Numbered from the stretch's first letter, positions 52,396 through 64,000 are shown. The stretch is 64,000 nucleotides of DNA from Candidatus Thiodubiliella endoseptemdiera (GCA_013416635.1 JACCHT010000001.1:62001-126000), one strand, 5' to 3'. Numbers and translations are program-made. The notes: a model not told the origin generated them from the letters alone.

Positions 52396-53183
52396 GACAA
52401 CAAGCGTTCTAAAACAAACTTAGAGCCAAAATAAGCCAATAACAATACACTGAACCCCACCTGTATAGCGGTGATGGCTTGTTTGCCACGCCAGCCAAAG
52501 ATTTTGTGTCCAAAAATCAACACAGCAAAAATAATCCAGGCTACCATTGAAAGCACTGTTTTGTGAATAAGGTGTTGTGCAAAGAAATCGTCAATAAAGA
52601 TGAAACCGGTAATCAGTGACAAGGTTAGTAGGTAAAAACCAGCTCGTAAACCTTGAAACATCAGTCTTTCCATGGTTTGCAAGGGAGGTAATTTTTTGAT
52701 AAAACTATTGATTTTTTTAGCATGCAAGTAATTTTCTTGAATTTTTAGTAACACCGATTGACACACTGCTAAAGCAAGCAGGGCGTAAGCAGTGATGGAT
52801 AAGAATACATGTGAAGCAACGCTTAAAGAGATGATTTTGCCAATAGTATCGGGGAATAAAATGCTAAAGATGAGCGATAAAGCAGCCAGTGGATAAACCA
52901 AAATACCAAGTGCATGTACGGGTTTGGAGATTGAAGATATGAACAATAAAATCGCAATTAACCAAGCGGCAAAAGAGGCGCTATTGGCAAGTCCAAAGAA
53001 GATGCCGTTAGTCGTCCAAAAGTTTGTGAAGGTTAAAGCGTGGGTGATGATGGCAAAACTAACCAATAAAAAAATGCTTTTTTGATGTTTATGCTGAACC
53101 TTGTCTTGTGTAAAAAAACGCATTAATAATAGGGCGGCCAATAAATAAGCAACAATGGCGAAATAAGATAAAAACATAATCAA
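52392..53183 (-). CDS. Inner-membrane cytochrome c assembly-like protein (CcsA/YpjD family)
   Basis: This 263-residue protein has about eight membrane segments and a CcsA-like core: SVASHVFLSITAYALLALAVCQSV and HKTVLSMVAWIIFAVLIFGHKIFGWRGKQAI. Histidines in these helices match the haem-handling family. YpjD proteins lie beside ffh in many gammaproteobacteria, as here, where the two are divergent. Its exact role, cytochrome maturation or another, is not settled. Confidence 0.88.
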   Translation of the reverse strand: MIMFLSYFAIVAYLLAALLLMRFFTQDKVQHKHQKSIFLLVSFAIITHALTFTNFWTTNGIFFGLANSASFAAWLIAILLFISSISKPVHALGILVYPLAALSLIFSILFPDTIGKIISLSVASHVFLSITAYALLALAVCQSVLLKIQENYLHAKKINSFIKKLPPLQTMERLMFQGLRAGFYLLTLSLITGFIFIDDFFAQHLIHKTVLSMVAWIIFAVLIFGHKIFGWRGKQAITAIQVGFSVLLLAYFGSKFVLERLLS

Positions 53184-53245
53184 CTTTGTTAGGTAAATAA
53201 TAAGTCATTATAATAGGATACTTCTACCTTATTAATACAAAAAAA

Positions 53246-54664
53246 ATGTTTGACAATTTAACCGATAGACTTACTAATAGCTTTAAGGTCTTGCAAGGCA
53301 AAAATAAACTCTCCGAATCCAATATTAAAGATGCTATTCGTGAGGTGCGTCGTGCTTTATTAGAGGCAGATGTTGCGCTTGAAGTTATTAAAATATTCCT
53401 CGACAAGGTGCAAGAAAAAGCCATGGGCTTAAAGGTCGGCGAGGGGTTAAACCCATCACAGGCGTTTATTAAGCTGGTTGAAACGGAATTAACGCAAATT
53501 ATTGGTGGTGAGAATAAAACCTTAGATCTTAAAGCACAACCACCAGCAGTAGTGATGGTGGCAGGCTTGCAAGGGGCCGGTAAAACCACTTCAATTGCCA
53601 AGTTGGCGCGTTATTTAAAAGCCCGTGAAAACAAAAAAGTATTGGTGGTAAGTGCTGATGTTTACCGTCCGGCAGCGATTAAGCAGTTGGAAGTGTTAGC
53701 AGAGCAAGTTGGCGTGACATTCTTCCCGTCTAACATTAACGAAAAGCCAGAAAAGATTGTTGCCAACGCCAAGAAACACGCACAAAAGCAATTTTTTGAT
53801 GTGCTTTTAGTGGACACCGCAGGTCGATTGCACATTGATAGCGAGATGATGGAAGAAATTCAAGTCTTACAGAAGAAAGTTAATCCGATTGAAACCTTGT
53901 TTGTGGTTGATGCTATGACCGGTCAAGATGCAGTACACACCGCTAAAGTCTTTGCTGATACTTTGCCACTCACAGGCGTTATCTTAACCAAGACTGATGG
54001 CGATGCACGAGGTGGTGCAGCACTTTCCGTGCGGCACATTACTGGCAAGCCGATTAAATTCTTAGGTGTGGGTGAAAAAGTTGATGCGCTAGAGCCGTTC
54101 CACCCTGATAGAATTGTTTCACGCCTATTAGGTATGGGCGATGTACTTTCACTGATTGAAGAAATAGAACAAAAAGTTGACCATAAAAAAGCCCAAAAAT
54201 CTGCCCAAAAAATGGCAAAAGGACAGTTTGATTTGGAAGATATGCGCGACCAACTCTTGCAAATGGAGCAAATGGGTGGCATGGAAGCCTTGATGGATAA
54301 AATGCCAGGCATGGGAAAAATACCTCAGAGCGTTAAGAATCAAGTAATGGGTTCAATGGAAACCAAAAAAATGGTTGCCATGATTAATTCTATGACACCC
54401 AAAGAGCGCACCCACACCAAGTTGATTAAGGGTTCTCGTAAAAATCGCATTGCCAAAGGTTCGGGCACTGGACCGCAAGATGTTAATAAACTGCTCAAAC
54501 AGTTTGAGAAAATGCAAAAGCAAATGAAGAAAATGAGTGGTGGAAAAATGCAAAAAATGATGGCAAAAATGGGCAGTATGCAAGGTGGTGGCGAGGGAGG
54601 GATGCCCGATTTATCAAAAATGAAATTACCCCCGATGGGTGGCAGTAATAAATTTCCTTTTTAG
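53246..54664 (+). CDS. ffh: Signal recognition particle protein Ffh
   Basis: This 472-residue GTPase binds signal peptides and 4.5S RNA. It has the N domain, G1 GLQGAGKTTSIAKLA, VDTAGRLHID, TKTDGDARGGAALS and a methionine-rich M domain (MEQMGGMEALMDKMPGMGKI) with a long Met/Lys/Gly C terminus. The short gap 54665-54748 before the converging hisD holds no clear terminator. Confidence 0.96.
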   Translation: MFDNLTDRLTNSFKVLQGKNKLSESNIKDAIREVRRALLEADVALEVIKIFLDKVQEKAMGLKVGEGLNPSQAFIKLVETELTQIIGGENKTLDLKAQPPAVVMVAGLQGAGKTTSIAKLARYLKARENKKVLVVSADVYRPAAIKQLEVLAEQVGVTFFPSNINEKPEKIVANAKKHAQKQFFDVLLVDTAGRLHIDSEMMEEIQVLQKKVNPIETLFVVDAMTGQDAVHTAKVFADTLPLTGVILTKTDGDARGGAALSVRHITGKPIKFLGVGEKVDALEPFHPDRIVSRLLGMGDVLSLIEEIEQKVDHKKAQKSAQKMAKGQFDLEDMRDQLLQMEQMGGMEALMDKMPGMGKIPQSVKNQVMGSMETKKMVAMINSMTPKERTHTKLIKGSRKNRIAKGSGTGPQDVNKLLKQFEKMQKQMKKMSGGKMQKMMAKMGSMQGGGEGGMPDLSKMKLPPMGGSNKFPF

Positions 54665-54748
54665 CTTTAAAAGTAGCGAGAGATAAATAGTTTGAATCAG
54701 TGTAATCGGTGCTTTGTTAGTCGCACTCCTGAGTAATACTCTCATCAA

Positions 54749-56041
54749 TTAAGTGATGCGATAGCGAGCAGATTGAGCGTGTGCCTGCAGACCTTCGCCA
54801 TCAGCTAAGGTAGCGGCAATTTCACCGAGTATGTTTGCACCTTGGTCAGAGACCATAATTAAACTGGATTTTTTTTGGAAATCATAAACGCCAAGTGGTG
54901 ATGAGAAGCGAGCAGTGCCTGAGGTGGGTAGCACATGATTGGGGCCCGCACAATAATCACCGAGTGCTTCGCAGGTATTTCTTCCCATAAAAATAGCGCC
55001 AGCATGCTTAATATCATCAAGCATGGATTCTGGGGCTTCGACAGAAAGTTCCAAATGTTCGGGGGCAATTTGGTTAGAGATAGCGATAGCTTCAGCCATA
55101 TCCTTGGTTTGAATTAAAGCGCCACGGTCTTCAAGTGCCTTGGTAATAATATCTTTTCTGTTCATAGTAGGCAAAAGTTTGGCGATACTTGTTTCTACTC
55201 GGGTGATAAAGTCTGCGTCAGGGCACAATAAAATAGATTGTGCGTCTTCGTCGTGTTCAGCTTGTGAGAATAAATCCATGGCAATCCAATCGGGGTTGGT
55301 TTTGCCATCGCAAATAATCAGTATCTCGCTGGGTCCAGCAATCATATCAATACCAACTTGTCCGAATACTGCGCGTTTGGCAGTGGCAACATAAATATTA
55401 CCTGGACCAACAACTTTATCCACTTTTGGCACTGTTTCCGTGCCATAGGCGAGTGCTGCAATTGCTTGTGCACCACCAATAGTAAAAACACGAGTAACGC
55501 CTGAGATGTAGGCTGCCGCCAATACCAATTGATTGATAATGCCATTTGGTGTTGGGACAACCATAATTAATTCTTCTACTCCTGCGACTTTGGCAGGAAT
55601 GGCGTTCATTAATACTGAAGAAGGGTAAGCAGCTTTGCCACCTGGAACATACAAGCCAACACGGTCAAGCGGAGTGATTTTTTGCCCCAACATTGTGCCA
55701 TCATCATCGGTGTAAGTCCAAGTCTCTTGCACTTGTTTTTGGTGATAATTACGCACTCGGTCGGCTGCGGCAGTTAGTGCAGATTTTTCTTTTTCATCAA
55801 GTGATTTGTAGGCATCTTTAAGTACAGGTAAATCAATGGTTAAGTCTGCCATACTATTGGCAGATACACCGTCAAATTTAACGCTGTAATCAATTAAAGC
55901 CTTGTCACCTTTGGCTTTGATATTGGCAATAATGTCATCCACTGTTTTGGCAATATTAGCGCTAGATACACCTTCCCAGGCGAGCAAGGCAGAGAGTTTT
56001 TCTTGAAAGTCAGACTGACTAGAATTCAGATTGTTAATCAT
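54749..56041 (-). CDS. hisD: Histidinol dehydrogenase
   Basis: This 430-residue NAD- and zinc-dependent enzyme does the last two steps of histidine synthesis. It has [43 protein letters not shown], the catalytic AEHDEDAQ region and [22 protein letters not shown]. It overlaps hisG by 4 bp. Confidence 0.96.
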   Translation of the reverse strand: MINNLNSSQSDFQEKLSALLAWEGVSSANIAKTVDDIIANIKAKGDKALIDYSVKFDGVSANSMADLTIDLPVLKDAYKSLDEKEKSALTAAADRVRNYHQKQVQETWTYTDDDGTMLGQKITPLDRVGLYVPGGKAAYPSSVLMNAIPAKVAGVEELIMVVPTPNGIINQLVLAAAYISGVTRVFTIGGAQAIAALAYGTETVPKVDKVVGPGNIYVATAKRAVFGQVGIDMIAGPSEILIICDGKTNPDWIAMDLFSQAEHDEDAQSILLCPDADFITRVETSIAKLLPTMNRKDIITKALEDRGALIQTKDMAEAIAISNQIAPEHLELSVEAPESMLDDIKHAGAIFMGRNTCEALGDYCAGPNHVLPTSGTARFSSPLGVYDFQKKSSLIMVSDQGANILGEIAATLADGEGLQAHAQSARYRIT

Positions 56042-56655
56042 AGATTTTTTTTAATGCTATTAATCCAAAATTTAATTTCTGCATTTTTAGTTTTGAATGA
56101 TGCAGCATTTACCACCAAACGCGAACTGATATCGATGATATGTTCAAGTTGAACAAGACCATTCGCCCTGAGTGTGTTACCCGTATCAACCAAATCAACA
56201 ATACAATGTGACAAGCCAACTACAGGAGCAAGTTCCATTGCACCGTACAATTTGATAATTTCTATTTGCTGACCTTTGGCTTCAAAATAGCGTTTAGTAG
56301 AATTGACATATTTAGTCGCAATTTTTAAAGTATTTTGATTTAATTTTTGTTCATCGCTGGCAGCTACCATTAATTTACATTGGGCAATACCAAGGTCTAA
56401 TAATTCCAATAAACCATCTGCACCGTGTTCAAGCAGTACATCTTTACCTGAAATGCCAAAATCTGCTGCACCATGTTGAACGAATACAGGCACATCGGTG
56501 GCACGAATAACGATGACTTTAACATCGTCAAGGCTGGTATCCAAAATTAGTTTTCTAGAATTCAATTCCTCATCAGAAATTTCTAACCCTGCTTTTTTCA
56601 ATAGGGGTAGGGTTTGTTCAAGAATTCTGCCTTTAGACAATGCGATTGTTAACAT
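56038..56655 (-). CDS. hisG: ATP phosphoribosyltransferase, short form
   Basis: This 205-residue enzyme starts histidine synthesis. It has [43 protein letters not shown] and the PRPP-binding [14 protein letters not shown]. The missing C-terminal regulatory domain marks the short form, which needs a HisZ partner not present in this window. It follows murA by 2 bp. Confidence 0.94.
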   Translation of the reverse strand: MLTIALSKGRILEQTLPLLKKAGLEISDEELNSRKLILDTSLDDVKVIVIRATDVPVFVQHGAADFGISGKDVLLEHGADGLLELLDLGIAQCKLMVAASDEQKLNQNTLKIATKYVNSTKRYFEAKGQQIEIIKLYGAMELAPVVGLSHCIVDLVDTGNTLRANGLVQLEHIIDISSRLVVNAASFKTKNAEIKFWINSIKKNL

Positions 56656-56657
56656 AA

Positions 56658-57908
<1,251 letters not shown>

Positions 57909-57916
<8 letters not shown>

Positions 57917-58538
57917 TTAATTTTCTACTAATTTTTTTAATCAGACTATCAAGACCTTTGCGTTTAATATGAGAATCAAATTGTGCTTGATAATTTTTAA
58001 TTAAACTAACGCCAGAAAACATTAAATCATATATATACCAATGGTTTAAACGAATCATTTTTAAGGTAACTTTAACTGGATTTTGTTTTTTATTAAAAGA
58101 GATGATTAACTTAACAATCGCTTTATTATCTTTACGCTTTACATTGGGATTGACTGAAATATTGACACTCTCTAGTTGATCATAACTTCCTAAAATACCC
58201 GCATAATCCCTAATTAAAGATTGGGCAATATAACGCTGAAAAATATTTTTTTGCACATCATTAATATTGTCCCAATGCTTTTTTAATGTCAAATGCGTTG
58301 CAACATCTAATGCAATATTAGGCAATAATTTAATATTAATTAGTGCGTTGATATTCTTAGGTGTAGCCTGCTCTTTTTTTCTAAGTTCTTTCAATGATGA
58401 CAAAGCACCTACTACAACATTGAGTGCGGCCGTATTTGGTGGATCAATAATATCAGTTAATATTTTTGAATGATTATCCGTCGCTAAAGTTGTATTGGCC
58501 ACCAGAATAGACAATATAATAAGACTTGTTTTTACCAT
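57909..58538 (-). CDS. mlaC: MlaC-like phospholipid-transport protein next to murA
   Basis: This 209-residue protein has a signal peptide (MVKTSLIILSILVANTTLA) and a MlaC-type domain: LLPNIALDVATHLTLKKHWDNINDVQKNIFQRYIAQSLIRDYAG and HWYIYDLMFSGVSLIKNYQAQFDSHI. It overlaps murA by 8 bp, as expected at the end of the mla-murA neighbourhood, although mlaFED are not in the window and the usual mlaB/ibaG genes are absent between. It is divergent from uvrC. Confidence 0.85.
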
Positions 58539-58579
58539 TGATTTAATATGTACTTTTAAAAGAAATTTTATTTTACCTG

Positions 58580-60360
58580 ATGATAATTAAAGAAAAACTA
58601 AAAAATTTAACAACGCAACCTGGCATATATCAAATGTTGGATAAACAAGGTTTGGTGATTTATGTGGTAAGGCAAAAAATCTAAAAAAACGCGTATCCAG
58701 TTACTTTTCCAAAACCCACCAAGACGATAAAACTAGGGTGTTAGTTACCAATATTAAAGATTTTGAAGTTGTCATTACCGATACCGAAACCCAGGCATTG
58801 TTACTGGAAAACCAACTAATTAAACAACACAAACCCAGATACAATATTTTACTCAAAGATGCAAAAAGTTATCCTTATATTTACATCAGTAATGACAAAC
58901 ACCCAAAAGTAGGATTCTATCGTGGCACCAAAAATGAAAAATACCAATATTTTGGACCTTACCCTTCTGCACACATCGTGCGTGATTCCCTCATGCTACT
59001 AAAAAAGATTTTTAAAGTCAGGCAATGTGCCAACGCGACTTATCGTTCAAGGTCTCGCCCTTGTTTGGAATATCAAATCGGACTTTGCAGTGCCCCCTGT
59101 GTCAATAAAATTAGTGACGAAGATTACACCCAAGATATTAAAATGATGGGGCAATTTTTGTCGGGTAAAGGCGTGCAAACTTTGGACAATATCTCGCAAA
59201 AAATGCAAACCGCATCTAAAAATCAAGAATTTGAACTCGCCGCTCATTTACGCGACCAAATGATTGCTTTACGCACCATCCAAGAACAACACAGTTCACA
59301 AAGTATGGGTAATATGGATGTCGTCAGTATTGCCACGCAAGAGGGTGTGCACGCAGTTGAGGTGCTATTTGTGCGTTCAGGTAAGCAAATCGGACAAGAA
59401 TGTATTTTTCCAAAACACGCTAGAGGCAAAACCACCGAAGCCGTCCTATCTGCTTTTCTACCGCTGTATTATTTAGGCAAAAACACGCCTAAACAATTAT
59501 TATTAAGTGAAAAATTAGACCATAAAAAACTGATTGCTGAAGCATTATCTACACAAATTATTGATACACCGCAAAAAGATAAACGACATTTTTTAAAGAT
59601 TGCCATGCTCACTGTCAAGGAAAATTTAAAACAACATTTAATCTCAAAATTCACCAAACATACCCAACTCACCCAACTGCAAAAAATCCTCAATCTTAAA
59701 ACACTGCCCAATGTAATGGAATGTTTTGATATCAGCCACACGATGGGCGAGGCAACGGTTGCGTCCTGTGTGGTGTTTGAAAAAGGACTACCAATAACAA
59801 AAAAATACCGTCAATTCAATATCAACAATATCACCCCAGGCGACGATTATGCAGCAATGAATCAAGCTGTTTTCAGACGCTATTCCCGTCTGCTAAAAGA
59901 AAATCACCCCCTGCCTGATGTGGTATTTATTGACGGTGGCTTGGGGCAACTCAACCAAGCCATTATGGTAATGGACTCCATCGGCATTGAGTCCATCCAA
60001 TTAGTTGGCGTGGCAAAAGGTGAGGGCAGAAAAGTAGGGTTAGAAACTTTGATCATGGTCAAAAATGGCAAAACCCAAAAAATCAATCTCCCCCCACAAA
60101 ACCAATCCCTGATGTTAGTCAACCACATCCGCGATGAATCGCACCGATTTGCTATCAAAAACCATCGCAAAAAACGCGGAAAAAAACGCACCACTTCTCC
60201 ACTTGAAAGCATCGAAGGTGTTGGAAAATTTCGTCGTACTGCATTACTTAACCATTTTGGTGGACTGCAAGAAGTACAAAAAGCGTCTGTTAATGAAATT
60301 CAAAAAGTTAAGGGTATCAGCCTGTCATTAGCGACTAAAATTGTAAAAAAACTTAGATAA
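58580..60360 (+). pseudogene. uvrC: Excinuclease ABC subunit C, frameshifted near the start
   Basis: UvrC makes both incisions in nucleotide excision repair. The N terminus from the ATG at 58580 (MIIKEKLKNLTTQPGIYQML) breaks at IYVV; adding one G at 58666-58667 gives the GIY-YIG segment VIYVGKAKNLKKRVSSYFSK and joins the 540-codon frame. The rest is complete: LLENQLIKQHKPRYNI, CLEYQIGLCSAPCVN, a UVR motif, the RNase-H-like domain with CFDISHTMGEA and VFIDGGLGQL, and C-terminal HhH motifs. It is probably functional in the cell. Confidence 0.93.
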
Positions 60361-60371
60361 AAATTAAAATT

Positions 60372-60545
60372 ATGCTCATTAGAATACTTATTATTACCTT
60401 TGTTGTTGCCTATGTTATTTGGTTCATCAGCAACCGCGTTCTCGGTAAAAATCTCACACTTGCTAAAGTTGTTGCTGTTACTTTGGTGGCAACGAGTGCA
60501 GTGTATTTACTCCTTGGTATCTTGTCACACTTGATAGAGGGTTGA
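60372..60545 (+). CDS. Small membrane protein downstream of uvrC
   Basis: A 57-codon ORF starts 11 bp after the uvrC stop. It encodes two hydrophobic segments (MLIRILIITFVVAYVIWFI and AKVVAVTLVATSAVYLLLGI) around a short basic loop (SNRVLGKNLT), a typical two-span membrane protein. No strong Shine-Dalgarno sequence is visible, and translation may be coupled to uvrC. I do not know the family. Confidence 0.55.
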   Translation: MLIRILIITFVVAYVIWFISNRVLGKNLTLAKVVAVTLVATSAVYLLLGILSHLIEG

Positions 60546-60591
60546 TTTTTATGACTTTTATAACTTACATTTCTTTACTTTCTTTTTATTA

Positions 60592-60752
60592 GAGACCTTT
60601 GCATAAATATGAATAATCATCAAAACGCCATCTTTCATCAAATTACAAACTTTTTAAAAACACCCTTAGCCCTGCTAGGAGTGGATTTAAAAAATTTCCA
60701 ATTTAATAAAATCTGTCATTTTGCTAATCATCCCTATTTATGCAAAGGTCTC
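60592..60752 (+). mobile_element. MITE-like element, copy 7
   Basis: It is 161 bp and directly followed by a partial second copy. The 5-bp duplication TATTA lies before this copy and after the partial copy (60802-60806), so the whole composite moved as one unit or the end was duplicated after insertion. Confidence 0.93.
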
Positions 60753-60753
60753 T

Positions 60754-60801
60754 AATAAAATCTGTCATTTTGCTAATCATCCCTATTTATGCAAAGGTCT
60801 C
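60754..60801 (+). mobile_element. Partial tandem copy of the MITE-like element (right end)
   Basis: Forty-eight bases repeat the right end of copy 7, from AATAAAATCTGTC to GGTCTC. It is bounded on the right by the TATTA target duplication. Confidence 0.9.
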
Positions 60802-60845
60802 TATTAGATAATTTCGACACAGTCCTTGACTATGTTAAATACAAT

Positions 60846-61382
60846 CTATGGGGTTTTCTTGGAAATTATTAACCTATTAAGGTGTTGGGTTTTTTTAATT
60901 AATGTTTCAGAAGCATTGGCTAAGATTGATAAATTTGATGCTTCCCATACGGGAATATCACGGTTGTGGTCGCCCATATAATCGAAATTTTTGTTGCCAA
61001 AACGAACTACTAATTTATCCGCTTTGTTGCGGGAAGACAGGTTGAAATTTTTATCGCTTGCCATTACATCGTCAAATAATTTAATGTGTTTTGCAACGGC
61101 AAAGGCGTAAGATTTGTGCGAGGCGGTGGCAAGGATGATTTTATCGCCTTGTGCTTTACGGGTTTTGATGTAATTGAGGGTGGTTTGATTGTAAGGTAGA
61201 TTGGCGACATTAATATCAAAACGCTGAACCAATTGTTCTTTCAGGTAGCCTTTGCCCCGCATAAACCAAAAAGGATATAGAAACACCAGCCAAGGTTGAG
61301 ACTTTAAAACACCAATTGAGGATTCGTATAATAAATCAGTGTCAATCAATGTGTGGTCTAAATCAACGATTAATGGAGTCAT
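60846..61382 (-). CDS. HAD-superfamily hydrolase
   Basis: This 178-residue protein has the HAD nucleophile motif IVDLDHTLIDTD at the N terminus, KIILATASH (motif II) and YMGDHNRDIPVWEAS (motif IV). The FLYPFWFMRGKGYLKEQLVQR insert and the general length match the HAD half of HAD-UbiA fusion proteins known in other bacteria, but no prenyltransferase half follows. Its gene may therefore be truncated just before the MITE, or it may be a free-standing phosphatase. It overlaps the uup stop (ATGA). Confidence 0.8.
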   Translation of the reverse strand: MTPLIVDLDHTLIDTDLLYESSIGVLKSQPWLVFLYPFWFMRGKGYLKEQLVQRFDINVANLPYNQTTLNYIKTRKAQGDKIILATASHKSYAFAVAKHIKLFDDVMASDKNFNLSSRNKADKLVVRFGNKNFDYMGDHNRDIPVWEASNLSILANASETLIKKTQHLNRLIISKKTP

Positions 61383-63233
61383 TCTAACGCATTCCATTGT
61401 TCAAAATAGCGTTCTAAATCAGCTTCCAATCGGGCTAAACGAATCAGTGCTTCTTGAGACTCAGGTTGTTGAAAAAACTCAGGGTCGGAAAGTTGCAATT
61501 GTATCTTGCCAATTTCAGCCTCTGTTGTTTCGATTTTCTTTGGCAGTTCATTCAGCATTTTCTGTTCTTTGTAAGTCAGTTTTTTACTGGCATTAGTGGG
61601 CGTCTTTTTTTGCTGTTTTGGTTTGGATTTCAGGCTATCTTTATTGTTTAAATCCGTTTGCTTTTGTAGTAGATAATCGTCATAACCCCCTGCATATTGG
61701 TTGATCACGCCATCGCCATCCATAACCACAGTTGAGCCAACCACATTATTCAAAAAAGTTCTATCGTGTGAGATTAAAATTAATGTACCCGTATAATCTA
61801 CCAACATTTCTTCAAGCAACTCCAGGGTTTCCACATCAAGGTCGTTAGTTGGCTCATCAAGCACTAACAAATTGGCAGGCTGTGAGAGAATTTTTGCCAA
61901 CATTAGACGGTTTTTTTCACCACCAGAAAACATTTTAATTGGTGCCATCGCCTGTTTTCCAGTAAATAAAAATTGGCGTAAATAACCGATAATATGCTTG
62001 CTTTTACCAGCAATATTGATATGGTCGCTACCGCCGAGACAAAATCCATAGCCTTCATATTCGGCTCTAACATTTCACGCATTTGGTCAAAATAGCAAGT
62101 TTAATGGTTTTAGACCGACGAATAGTGCCACTAGTCGGCTGTAATTCATCCAATAATAATTTAATGAAAGTAGACTTACCCGACCCATTGCCTCCAATGA
62201 TTCCAATTTTCTCCCCCTTTAAAACCAACATAGAAAAATCCTTGACCAACTGTAAATCAGCAATAGAATAATTGATTTTTTTCAGTTCAAATACCAATTT
62301 TGAGGCGCGTTTTTCGTCTTCTGCTACCGAGTGTATTTTGATTTTCCCTTGAGTTTGACGACGACCTACAAAAGACTGACGCATTCCCTCCAAAGCCCGC
62401 ACCCGACCTTCATTACGAGTTCTGCGTGCTTTAATACCTTGACGAATCCAAACCTCTTCTTGGGCGAGTTTTTTGTCAAATCTTTTGTTGGCTAAGTCCT
62501 CTGAGTTGAGTAAATTTTGTTTGCGTTTAACATAATCATCATAACCACATTCAAACACCGCTAAATTACCACGGTCAAGGTCAAACACTTTATTCACAAT
62601 ACCCGCAATAAACGCACGGTCATGGCTAATCAACACCAAAGTACCGTGGTAATCTTTAAGCATTTTTTCCAAATCAAGAATAGCAGTAATGTCCATATGA
62701 TTAGTCGGCTCGTCAAGCAACAACACATTTGGCTCCTGTATCAAAGCCCGTGCCAACATCACCCGTCGTCTCCAGCCACCTGATAGCGTGGATAAAATAA
62801 CCTTTGGATTGAGGGTAAAGCGGTTCAACAAGGTCTCAATTTTGTGCAAATGTTGCCAACCATCCAACTGGTCAATTTGCTCTTGCAACTGTGCTGCTTC
62901 GTCTAATTTTTCCTCAGTCATTAACTGCTGATATTGAGTTAAAATCTCACCAATATCCCCCAAACCCTCTGCCACAATGTCAAACAGATTTTTATCATTA
63001 TCTTCTGGCGGCGTTTGTTCCAGATAACTAATTTTTATACCATTTTTAATCTTTACCTTGCCATCGTCAGGTTCAATCGCCCCTGCCAACACTCGCATAA
63101 ATGATGATTTACCCTCGCCATTACGCCCAATAAGTGCAATTTTATCGCCTTTTAAAATAGTGGCATTTACCTCATTTAGAATAGGTTTTTCAGAAAAGTT
63201 TAAAGAAATATTGTCAAGTGTAATTAACGGCAT
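61379..63233 (-). pseudogene. uup: ABC-F ATPase Uup, twice frameshifted
   Basis: A soluble ABC-F protein of about 620 residues with two ATPase domains, thought to act on ribosomes or DNA intermediates. Domain 1: GRNGEGKSSFMRVLAG, LSGGWRRRVMLARAL, VLLLDEPTNHMD. Domain 2: GGNGSGKSTFIKLLL, then FSGGEKNRLMLAKIL and LLVLDEPTNDLD. A C-terminal coiled coil follows (KLTYKEQKMLNELPKKIETTE). One base is missing near 62092-62095 (LAYFDQMREMLEP restored) and one near 62038 (MDFVLGGSDHINIAGK restored). The two breaks fit the deletion pattern seen elsewhere. Confidence 0.9.
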
Positions 63234-63271
63234 AGGTTAAAATTATTTGTTTTTAATTGGTGAAACTAATT

Positions 63272-63706
63272 ATGCGTTATTTTATTCAATTTTTACTACT
63301 GCTAACACTTATTAATCCACTCTATGCTGAAACTATTGATGCCACAATTTTCACCACTCCAAAACAAGAACAGCGTTACCAAGCGTTAATAGGTGAAATT
63401 CGCTGCCCAGTATGCCAAGGGCAAAGCATTGGCGGCTCAAATGCAAGCTTAGCACAAGACCTCAGGGCAAAGGTCAGGTCATTAATTTTGCAAGACAAAA
63501 CCAATGACGACATTCGTCAATTTATGGTGGATCGCTACGGCGATTTTGTCGTCTTTAAGCCCCCTATGAATGCAAATACCTACCTTTTGTGGTTTCTACC
63601 TTTTGCCTTTCTAGCATTTGCCATGTTCCTGCTTATGCGCTCATTCGGTCGTAAAGAACCCGCCATTAATCTGGACACCAGCAAAGCTAAAGAACTACTT
63701 AAATGA
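63272..63706 (+). CDS. ccmH: Cytochrome c maturation protein CcmH/CycL
   Basis: This 144-residue protein has a signal peptide (MRYFIQFLLLLTLINPLYA), the redox motif IRCPVCQGQSI and a C-terminal membrane segment (LLWFLPFAFLAFAMFLLM). It keeps apocytochrome c reduced for haem attachment. The ATG at 63272 gives the best signal peptide. Its stop overlaps the next start. Confidence 0.94.
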   Translation: MRYFIQFLLLLTLINPLYAETIDATIFTTPKQEQRYQALIGEIRCPVCQGQSIGGSNASLAQDLRAKVRSLILQDKTNDDIRQFMVDRYGDFVVFKPPMNANTYLLWFLPFAFLAFAMFLLMRSFGRKEPAINLDTSKAKELLK

Positions 63707-64000
63707 ATAAACAAGCACTTAGCGATTTAATGGTAGAAGCCTATGCGCGTCAAAAAACAGGTAATTTATCAGAGGCTATTCAAGCGTGGAATGCTCTACT
63801 CAATCACCAAGATACAACCCAAGATTTAACAGCAAATGCTCATCTAAACTTAGGTAATTTGCACCAATTACAAGGCAACGATGATTTGGCGATTGAAAGT
63901 ATGTCAAATGCGATAAAAGCCAACCCAAATAGTGCTGAGGCGTATTTTTGTTTAGCAACAATGGCACAAAACCAAGAAGATTTTACCGCTGCCGCCAACT
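63703..64000 (+). CDS. TPR-repeat protein, probably cytochrome c maturation related (partial)
   Basis: The frame starts at ATG 63703, overlapping the ccmH stop, and runs off the window. It shows TPR helices (EAYARQKTGNLSEAIQAWNALL; NAHLNLGNLHQLQGNDDLAI; AEAYFCLATMAQNQEDFTAA). A TPR protein after ccmH suggests a CcmI/CycH-like apocytochrome chaperone, though the usual membrane N terminus is missing, so another TPR protein is possible. Confidence 0.7.
   Translation, partial: MNKQALSDLMVEAYARQKTGNLSEAIQAWNALLNHQDTTQDLTANAHLNLGNLHQLQGNDDLAIESMSNAIKANPNSAEAYFCLATMAQNQEDFTAAAN

Overview
The window looks like a chromosome segment of an AT-rich gammaproteobacterial sulfur oxidiser, most likely of the SUP05/Thioglobus group that includes the thioautotrophic symbionts of deep-sea mussels. 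This rests on a DsrC-family protein, a B12 salvage cluster with a cobalamin riboswitch, gammaproteobacterial gene neighbourhoods (rnc-era-recO-pdxJ-acpS, mlaC-murA-hisG-hisD, serC-serA-pheA-hisC-tyrA-aroA), and a very large MARTX-like toxin of the kind reported from mussel symbionts. The taxonomic call is inference from gene content; no rRNA is present.

Layout. 1-10.1 kb: the 3' part of a giant MARTX-like RTX toxin gene, with at least six C80 cysteine-protease-like modules, a kinase-like module, three copies of a proline/tryptophan linker and a C-terminal RTX repeat region. 10.3-16.2 kb: its atypical type I secretion system with two ABC ATPases (rtxB, rtxD, rtxE), preceded by a small conserved-looking ORF. 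16.6-24.7 kb: vitamin B12 salvage and uptake (cobO, a membrane protein, an ATP-pyrophosphatase-like protein, btuB behind a cobalamin riboswitch, then cobC-cobU-cobT-cobS and metR). 24.7-31.3 kb: serine and aromatic amino acid synthesis. 31.4-36.8 kb: a cysteine-less DsrC-like protein, lepB, an unknown protein and a cadherin-repeat autotransporter. 36.9-40.9 kb: parB, parA, ctp, an mlaC-like gene, an ArsR regulator and tRNA-Arg. 41-48.9 kb: lgt, thyA, a PhnA-like protein, an orphan Cas6/Cmx6-like RAMP protein, then rnc-era-recO-pdxJ-acpS, ubiG and bcp. 48.9-54.7 kb: lepA, a two-gene AAA-ATPase/TOPRIM pair that looks like a defence system, a CcsA-like gene and ffh. 54.7-64 kb: hisD, hisG, murA, mlaC-like, uvrC, an HAD hydrolase, the ABC-F gene uup, ccmH and a TPR gene that runs off the end.

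Two features cut across the window. First, seven full copies of a 161-bp MITE-like element with 18-bp terminal inverted repeats all carry perfect 5-bp target duplications; five of them sit within about 20 bp upstream of a start codon, and one separates the B12 riboswitch from btuB. Second, at least twelve reading frames break, and every break is explained by one missing base, mostly in a homopolymer run. Affected genes include murA, serC, serA, pheA, uvrC and uup. Because essential genes are hit and all breaks go the same way, base-calling deletion errors are more likely than pseudogenisation, so the toxin, which looks like three ORFs, is best read as one gene of at least 2,700 codons.
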